A stretch of 9,094 nucleotides of DNA from positions 1-9,094 of the forward strand of contig VGOH01000041.1 of the NCBI GenBank assembly GCA_016875955.1, in the 5' to 3' direction. Position 1 is the first letter of the stretch. The number at the start of each line of letters is the position of its first letter. Below the pieces are notes generated by a model that did not search any database, had not been told where the DNA came from, and saw nothing but the letters and a program-made list of their open reading frames with translations. Below, piece by piece: positions 4,178 to 9,094 of the stretch. The translations under genes were made by a program, and so were the position numbers. The stretch comes from Chloroflexota bacterium (GTDB lineage Bacteria; Chloroflexota; Dehalococcoidia; Dehalococcoidales; RBG-16-60-22).

Positions 4178-6469
4178 ATGGTGGATACTCTGGCCTTCCT
4201 GAATCATCTTCAATCGCAGCCCACCTTTGCCGACCAGGTTGCTCATATTGAGCACATTCGTCCCCGCCGTGCCGAATATGCTGAGCTTGATAGGCCGCTG
4301 GCCTCAGCGCTGCAGGAACGCCTGCAATCTCAGGGGCTTTTTCCTCTCTGGACGCACCAGGCGGCAGCGGTGAATAAAATCAGGGCCGGGCACAATGTCA
4401 TGGTGGCCACCGCCAGCGCCAGCGGTAAGACCCTCTGCTACAATATCGCGGTGGCTGAGGCGCTTCTGGCAGACCAGAGCGGCCGCGCCATCTACCTCTT
4501 CCCAACCAAGGCGCTGGCACAGGACCAGCTACGTGCTTTACATAAACTGTTTACTCCCGACCTTTTTCAGATAGAGGAGCTGGATACGTTTGATGGCGAC
4601 ACGCCGAAAGGGGAGCGCGCTGAAATCAGAAAGCGCACCCGGGTAATCCTGAGTAATCCCGACATGCTTCACGTGGGCATTCTGCCCAATCACCAGTACT
4701 GGTCGCGGCTGTTGCGCCATTTGAAATACGTGGTGGTGGACGAAGCGCACACCTATCGCGGCGTCTTTGGTTCACACGTGGCCGGCGTGCTGCGCCGGCT
4801 GAGGCGTCTGTGCCGGCTCTACGGCTCCGAGCCGCAGTTCATCTGCTGTTCGGCGACCATCGCCAACCCCGGCCAGCACGCTGAGCAGCTGGTGGGGCTG
4901 CCCTTTGAGGTGGTGGATAATGACGGCTCGCCTCACGGCGGCAAGGACTTCGTTTTCTGGAACCCGCCCGTTATCGACGAAGCGAAGAGCGTCCGCCGCA
5001 GCGCCAACAGCGAGGCCACCCATCTTTTCACCGAGCTGGTGAACCAGGATATACGAACGCTGACCTTTGCCCGCACCCGCCGCCTCACCGAGTTGATTTA
5101 TATCTATTCTAAAGAAAGGCTTGCCGAGATAAGCGTGGGGCGACCGCCGGAGATCATGCCCTATCGCGCTGGCTATCTTCCCGAGGAGCGCCGTAAGATA
5201 GAAAGAGACCTTTTTCAGGGAAAGCTGGCCGGGGCGGTGGCCACCAATGCCCTGGAGTTGGGCATAAATATCGGCGACCTTGAGGCGACGGTGCTGGCGG
5301 GCTATCCGGGCACCATTGCCAGCACCTGGCAGCAGGCCGGTCGGAGCGGGCGGAGCCAGGAGCAGTCAATAAGCTTCCTGGTGGCGCTGGACAACCCGCT
5401 GGACCAGTATTTTATGCGGCACCCGGACTCGTTCTTCGGCAAAAATTTTGAAAATGCGCTGGTCAATCCGTCCAATCCTTATATCTTGCGGGCTCATCTG
5501 CTTTGTGCTGCCTGGGAATGCCCGCTGGATGCCAGTGATGAAAAGATATTCGGCCCGGCCTTCGCCGCAGAAAAGGACATGCTGGCGGAGCAGGGCATTC
5601 TCAAGGAACGGAACCAGCGGTGGTATCTGTCCCCGGCGATTGCCTACCCGGCGCAGGCGGTCAGTATACGTTCCACATCGGGCAAGAACTTTGATGTGGT
5701 GGATACGGCCACGGACTCATTGCTGGAGACGGTGGAGGCGAGTGTGGCCTTCTTCCAGGTGCATCCCGGCGCCATCTACCTGCACCAGGGAGAGTCTTAT
5801 TTAATCAAAGAGCTTGACCTGAACGAGCGCACTGCCTACGCTGTGCCGACAGAGGTCAATTACTACACCCAGACCAAGGAAATTGAAGACTTACACATCG
5901 TAAAGGTCTTAAAAAAGAAAAAGGCGGGGAAGGTGAACCTGTACCTGGGGGAAGTCGAGGTCACCAACCACGTGGTGGGTTTTAAAAAGAAAGCGCAGTA
6001 CACCGATGAGGTTATCGGGGAGGAGCCGCTCGACCTGCCGCCGCAGACTTTCGCCACCGTTGGCATATGGTTTGACCTGCCAGACGGGGTTGAGTCCCGC
6101 ATAGAAGAGGCGGGGCTGGATTTTGCCGGTGGCCTGCACGCCGTTGAGCACGCCGCCATCGGCATCCTGCCATTGTTTGCCATGTGTGACCGCAATGATA
6201 TCGGCGGCGTGTCCACGCCGCTGCACTCGGATACCGGCCGGGCACAGGTTTTCATCTATGATGCTTACCCCGGCGGCATCGGCATCACCGAGAAAGGTTT
6301 TGACATCATTACCGAATTATGGCAAGCTACATTAAGGACGATTGTGGAGTGTCCCTGTCAGGACGGCTGCCCGAGCTGTATCCAGTCACCCAAGTGTGGC
6401 AATAACAACCAGCCCCTGGATAAAGAGGCAGCCCGGGTGTTGCTGAAAGAGTTACTGGCCGTACATTAG
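4178..6469 (+). CDS. mrfA: DEAH-box helicase, MrfA/YprA-like (DUF1998)
   Basis: This 763-residue superfamily-2 helicase has the architecture of Bacillus subtilis MrfA (YprA, about 750 residues), a 3'-5' DNA helicase repairing mitomycin C damage; Mycobacterium SftH and fungal Hrq1 are related. Motif I is the variant ASASGKT (79-85), motif II DEAH (188-191), motif III SAT (225-227), motif V about 355-377 and motif VI QQAGRSGR (385-392). A DUF1998 region from about 640 ends in a cysteine cluster, Cys725, 727, 731, 734 and 740, the likely metal site important in MrfA. AAGGAGGG precedes it so closely that GTG 4181 may be used instead of ATG 4178. The MrfB exonuclease partner is not in the window; the gene follows DUF503 instead and ends before a clear terminator. 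Family is firm; the repair role is inferred by homology. Confidence 0.93.
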   Translation: MVDTLAFLNHLQSQPTFADQVAHIEHIRPRRAEYAELDRPLASALQERLQSQGLFPLWTHQAAAVNKIRAGHNVMVATASASGKTLCYNIAVAEALLADQSGRAIYLFPTKALAQDQLRALHKLFTPDLFQIEELDTFDGDTPKGERAEIRKRTRVILSNPDMLHVGILPNHQYWSRLLRHLKYVVVDEAHTYRGVFGSHVAGVLRRLRRLCRLYGSEPQFICCSATIANPGQHAEQLVGLPFEVVDNDGSPHGGKDFVFWNPPVIDEAKSVRRSANSEATHLFTELVNQDIRTLTFARTRRLTELIYIYSKERLAEISVGRPPEIMPYRAGYLPEERRKIERDLFQGKLAGAVATNALELGINIGDLEATVLAGYPGTIASTWQQAGRSGRSQEQSISFLVALDNPLDQYFMRHPDSFFGKNFENALVNPSNPYILRAHLLCAAWECPLDASDEKIFGPAFAAEKDMLAEQGILKERNQRWYLSPAIAYPAQAVSIRSTSGKNFDVVDTATDSLLETVEASVAFFQVHPGAIYLHQGESYLIKELDLNERTAYAVPTEVNYYTQTKEIEDLHIVKVLKKKKAGKVNLYLGEVEVTNHVVGFKKKAQYTDEVIGEEPLDLPPQTFATVGIWFDLPDGVESRIEEAGLDFAGGLHAVEHAAIGILPLFAMCDRNDIGGVSTPLHSDTGRAQVFIYDAYPGGIGITEKGFDIITELWQATLRTIVECPCQDGCPSCIQSPKCGNNNQPLDKEAARVLLKELLAVH

Positions 6470-6494
6470 AAGCATCAAAAATTTTGGAGTGTTC

Positions 6495-6517
6495 AAGAGG
6501 GGCGAAGCCCCTCTTTT
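6495..6517 (+). terminator. Intrinsic terminator after mrfA
   Basis: AAGAGGGGC (6495-6503), loop GAA, GCCCCTCTT (6507-6515), followed by further T residues (TCTTTT) form a textbook Rho-independent terminator 25 bases after the mrfA stop. The reverse strand is also A/T-rich enough to act, but no gene faces it. Confidence 0.85.
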
Positions 6518-6525
6518 AAAAATTC

Positions 6526-6567
6526 CCCCCTCTCCTTTGCTTTGAGGAGAGGGGGCAGGGGGTGGGG
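6526..6567. repeat. Palindrome of the CCCCTCTC/GAGAGGGG family, ftsY leader
   Basis: CCCCCTCTCCT (6526-6536) and AGGAGAGGGGG (6545-6555) are a perfect 11-base inverted repeat with an 8-base loop. It is followed by CAGGGGGTGGGG, similar to the tails of the repeats at 1520-1532 and 3706-3718. It sits in the 65 bases between the mrfA terminator and the ftsY start, so it probably lies inside the ftsY leader. Confidence 0.7.
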
Positions 6568-6582
6568 TAGATAGCTAACCTC

Positions 6583-7482
6583 ATGCAGACCCTCAAGCGC
6601 AGCCGGGAGTCCTGGTTTGCCCGGGCCAGGCACCTCTTTGACCGCACGGCGGTTGACAACGCGGTGTGGGACGAGCTTGAGGAGGTGCTCATCGGCGCTG
6701 ACGTGGGCATGGATACCACCGGCAAACTGATAGCCACGGTAAGAGGGAGGGCCGACCGGGAGAAACTGAATGGCTCCCAGGTGTGGGACGCCTTGAAGGC
6801 GGAGATGATTGATATTTTAAAAGTTGCTGACCAGGAAGAAGCCGCTGTTCCGGCGCCGCCTCGCGTCTCTCTCTTTGTTGGCGTCAACGGCGGCGGCAAG
6901 ACGACTTCTATTGCCAAATATGCCCATCGCTTGCAGAGAAATGGCAGAAGTGTGCTGCTGGTGGCGGCGGACACGTTCCGGGCGGCGGCCATTGACCAGC
7001 TTAAAAAATGGGGTGAGCGGGTCGGGGTAAATGTAATTGCCCACCAGCCGGGGGCTGACCCGGGGGCGGTGGTCTACGATGCGTTGCAGGCGGCGCGCCG
7101 CCGGCAGGTGGAGGAAGTAATAATTGACACCGCTGGCCGCCTTCACACCAAGTACGACCTGATGGAGGAACTGAAGAAGATAAAGCGGGTGGCTGCCAAG
7201 ACCGATGAGACGGCACCGCATGAGGTGATTCTGGTCATGGACGCCACCACCGGTCAGAACGGGCTGACGCAGGCCAGGTATTTCACCGATGCCGTCGGCG
7301 TGACTGGCATATTTCTGGCCAAGCTGGACGGCACCGCCCGGGGCGGCATTGTGTTCGCCATCTGTGACGAGCTGCGGATACCGGTAAAATATATCGGCAC
7401 CGGGGAGAAACTGGAGGACATGGCCGATTTTGATGCCGAGGCCTTTGTGGCCGCGCTGTGCGCTGATTCGGGGGTGAATTGA
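6583..7482 (+). CDS. ftsY: Signal recognition particle receptor FtsY
   Basis: FtsY is the membrane-associated SRP GTPase that docks ribosomes translating membrane proteins onto SecYEG. This 299-residue form is only the NG core: helical N domain (about 1-85) and G domain with G1 GVNGGGKTT (100-108), the SRP-specific insertion box DTFRAAA (130-136), DTAGR (182-186), G4 AKLDG (246-250) and the closing GTGEKLEDMADFD (272-284) typical of FtsY. No acidic A domain precedes it; a short basic stretch (KRSRES) may be the lipid-binding helix. G1 has Gly where Val is usual, a tolerated variant. ATG 6583 is the only start, an in-frame TAG lying at 6568-6570, but it has no proper Shine-Dalgarno. The stop overlaps the lgt start by one base. 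FtsY is favoured over Ffh because there is no M domain. Confidence 0.95.
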   Translation: MQTLKRSRESWFARARHLFDRTAVDNAVWDELEEVLIGADVGMDTTGKLIATVRGRADREKLNGSQVWDALKAEMIDILKVADQEEAAVPAPPRVSLFVGVNGGGKTTSIAKYAHRLQRNGRSVLLVAADTFRAAAIDQLKKWGERVGVNVIAHQPGADPGAVVYDALQAARRRQVEEVIIDTAGRLHTKYDLMEELKKIKRVAAKTDETAPHEVILVMDATTGQNGLTQARYFTDAVGVTGIFLAKLDGTARGGIVFAICDELRIPVKYIGTGEKLEDMADFDAEAFVAALCADSGVN

Positions 7483-8258
7483 TGATAACCATAAGCATTG
7501 ACCCGGTGGCTTTCACCATCGGTTCGCTTGAGGTCAGATGGTACGGGATTTTTATCGCCCTGGCCATCCTCACCGTTGTCCTGTGGACCGCCTGGCAGGT
7601 GAAAAAGGGTGCCCGGATTTCCTATGATACCGTGTTCACCGCCGCAGTGGTGGGCATTCCATCGGGCCTGGTGCTGTCGCGCCTGCTCCACGTGGTGGAC
7701 AACTGGGAATACTACGGCCGGCACTGGGGGGAGATAATCGGTGGTGGGGGGCTGACCGCCTACGGTGGAGTGCTGGGCGCCACCATAGGTATCTGGATTT
7801 ACAGTCGGTTCAGCAAGATGAACTTCGGCTACTTCGCCGATATGGTGGCGCCAGGCATCATTCTGGCCCAGGCGGTGGGTCGGGTTGGCTGCACGATTAA
7901 CGGCTGCTGTTACGGTCTGGAAACATTGGTGCCGTGGGCCATAATATATACTCACCCCAATAGTTTTTGCCCGCTTGGGACACCCGTACATCCAACGACG
8001 GTATACGAGATATTCTGGAATTTGCTGGTCTTTGTCATCCTGCTCAGGTTAAAAGGACACCTCAGGCCTGACGGCTCTCTCTATATGGTCTACATCAGTC
8101 TTTATTCGGCGTACCGACTGGGCATGGACTTCCTGCGTGAAGGAACGCCTTTCCTCTTTTTCAACCTGCATCAGGCGCAGTTTATCGCCGTCATCGTTCT
8201 GTCCATCACCATTCCCTTGCTGGTTATGAAAACAAGGTGGGTGAGGGCGGAGAAATAA
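7482..8258 (+). CDS. lgt: Prolipoprotein diacylglyceryl transferase Lgt
   Basis: Lgt is a polytopic inner-membrane enzyme that moves diacylglycerol from phosphatidylglycerol onto the lipobox cysteine of prolipoproteins. The 258 residues show about seven hydrophobic segments and RWYG (19-22), GGLTAYGGVLGA (89-100), the signature region GRVGCTINGCCYG (133-145), HPTTVYE (170-176) and YRLGMDFLRE (211-220). This is the GCCYG variant: Tyr94 stands where E. coli has His103, and cysteines occupy positions held by Asn and Glu in the enterobacterial signature. Arg134 aligns with the essential Arg143. ATG 7482 overlaps the ftsY stop by one base and has GGGGGTGA just upstream; a TTG at 7479 is less likely. 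It is translationally coupled to ftsY. Confidence 0.95.
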   Translation: MITISIDPVAFTIGSLEVRWYGIFIALAILTVVLWTAWQVKKGARISYDTVFTAAVVGIPSGLVLSRLLHVVDNWEYYGRHWGEIIGGGGLTAYGGVLGATIGIWIYSRFSKMNFGYFADMVAPGIILAQAVGRVGCTINGCCYGLETLVPWAIIYTHPNSFCPLGTPVHPTTVYEIFWNLLVFVILLRLKGHLRPDGSLYMVYISLYSAYRLGMDFLREGTPFLFFNLHQAQFIAVIVLSITIPLLVMKTRWVRAEK

Positions 8259-9094
8259 TGCCTTCACCGCGACCTTTCGCTCACATCTTCTACGGGTGGT
8301 GGATTGTTGCCGCCTGTTTCATCATCGCCATGTACATGAGCGGCTCGGTCTTCTACGGTTTCACTGCTATTTTTGAGCCGATAGCCAGAGATTTTGGCTG
8401 GAGTTACACTTCGATTTCAGCCGCTGCTTCCATACGCGGGCTGGAAGCTGGCCTGCTGGCCCCGGTTGCCGGCATAATAGTCGACCGCTGGGGGCCGCGG
8501 CGGCTCATCTTCGGCGGCGTAATCTGTATCGGCCTCGGCCTGCTGCTGCTCAGCCAGGTGCAATCTTTAGGTACGTTTTACCTTGCCTTTATCCTGATGT
8601 CGCTGGGAATCAGCAGCTGCGGTATCTCGGTGACGATAACTACCGTAGCCAACTGGTTCCGCCGCAGGGTGGGACTGGCTACTGGCATCACCATATGCGG
8701 TTACGGCTCTGCCGGCTTGCTGGTGCCCCTGATGGTAAGGCTGGTTGACGCCTTTGACTGGCGGGTGGCGATAGCGATTATGGGTGCTGGAATGCTCGCT
8801 ATCGGGTTGCCGCTCTCGCTGCTCCTGCGACATAAACCTGAGCAATACGGCTATCTGCCCGATGGGGAGGAGGGTGGTGAGGCAGTCTTTGATAGAGGCT
8901 CCGCAAAGCTGCCAGCCAAGGGGGTCAGCATCAGCCTCGGGCAGGCGATGAGGACGCGCGCTTTCTGGCTGGTCTTGGTGGGCGTGGTGCCGCAGTTCAT
9001 AGTGGTGCCGGCGGTGACAACGCATGTGATGCCGTACTTGAGCAGCTTAGGCATCGCCCGGACGATGTCAGGCCTGGTGGCCACGGCTATCCCG
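8258..9094 (+). CDS. MFS transporter, oxalate/formate-antiporter or MCT-like, partial
   Basis: The first 279 codons of a major facilitator superfamily permease run to the right edge. The start FYGWWIVAACFI (11-22), the FGWSYTSIS segment (46-54) and motif A as GIIVDRWGPRR (72-82) match the OFA/monocarboxylate transporter branch. Six hydrophobic segments precede a hydrophilic central loop (about 191-226), and helices 7 onward begin at about 234, so at least four segments are missing. The substrate is unknown, probably a carboxylate or other small organic anion if the subfamily reading is right. ATG 8258 overlaps the lgt TAA by one base, with GGAG five bases before it, so it belongs to the ftsY-lgt transcript. 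No functional link to lipoprotein processing is evident. Confidence 0.88.
   Translation, partial: MPSPRPFAHIFYGWWIVAACFIIAMYMSGSVFYGFTAIFEPIARDFGWSYTSISAAASIRGLEAGLLAPVAGIIVDRWGPRRLIFGGVICIGLGLLLLSQVQSLGTFYLAFILMSLGISSCGISVTITTVANWFRRRVGLATGITICGYGSAGLLVPLMVRLVDAFDWRVAIAIMGAGMLAIGLPLSLLLRHKPEQYGYLPDGEEGGEAVFDRGSAKLPAKGVSISLGQAMRTRAFWLVLVGVVPQFIVVPAVTTHVMPYLSSLGIARTMSGLVATAIP

Noticed and set aside
7254..7991. Long minus-strand frame of 245 codons opposite ftsY/lgt
   Set aside because: It is the shadow of two well-recognised genes, rich in His/Pro/Gln as expected of antisense codons, with no family resemblance.
1..9094. Defence, phage, transposon or biosynthetic gene cluster
   Set aside because: Every coding gene belongs to a known housekeeping, transport or repair family; there is no transposase, integrase, toxin-antitoxin pair or attachment site.

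Overview
The window looks like an ordinary chromosomal segment of a moderately GC-rich, probably anaerobic bacterium. My best guess is Chloroflexota, class Dehalococcoidia or a relative. That rests on a 412-416-residue homocitrate-synthase-like enzyme resembling the Re-citrate synthase type described in Dehalococcoides, on MrfA-type helicase, FtsY and Lgt forms that fit that phylum, and on the style of the C/G-rich palindromic intergenic DNA. This is inference from remembered sequence; no search was run.

Left part (1-3406, all minus strand). A metal-ion (zinc/manganese-type) ABC transporter runs off the left edge: an ATPase gene (349-1107), then a permease gene (1-345, partial) 3 bases after it. 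A promoter with an AT-rich possible operator sits upstream. Next, reading leftward into it, are a tRNA-modifying TrmO-family methyltransferase (1607-2029, probably starting further upstream) and a stand-alone homocitrate/Re-citrate synthase-like gene (2156-3394/3406). A hairpin separates those two genes.

Middle (3407-3874). A divergent intergenic region has a minus-strand promoter for the synthase gene and a good plus-strand promoter (TTGACA-17-TACATT) for a two-gene unit. Palindromic repeat elements lie between them.

Right part (3875-9094, all plus strand). A DUF503/YlxP-family small protein is followed by an MrfA-like DEAH helicase with a C-terminal cysteine cluster, then a clear intrinsic terminator. 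The second unit is ftsY, lgt and an MFS transporter (partial at the right edge), each start overlapping the previous stop by one base. FtsY delivers ribosomes to the membrane and Lgt lipidates exported prolipoproteins, so these two fit a membrane-biogenesis operon. The MFS gene appears to be translationally coupled cargo.

The most unusual material is non-coding. A family of C/G-rich palindromic elements (arms CCCCTCTC.../...GAGAGGGG, often 14-bp arms around a 29-30 base loop) occurs in the three largest coding gaps. Two copies are near-identical over about 90 bases. The second oddity is TrmO: its conserved N-terminus extends upstream of every ATG/GTG/TTG in frame and is preceded by a strong Shine-Dalgarno sequence spaced for an ATA codon. 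I found no CRISPR array, tRNA/rRNA, transposase, phage gene or convincing new multi-gene system.
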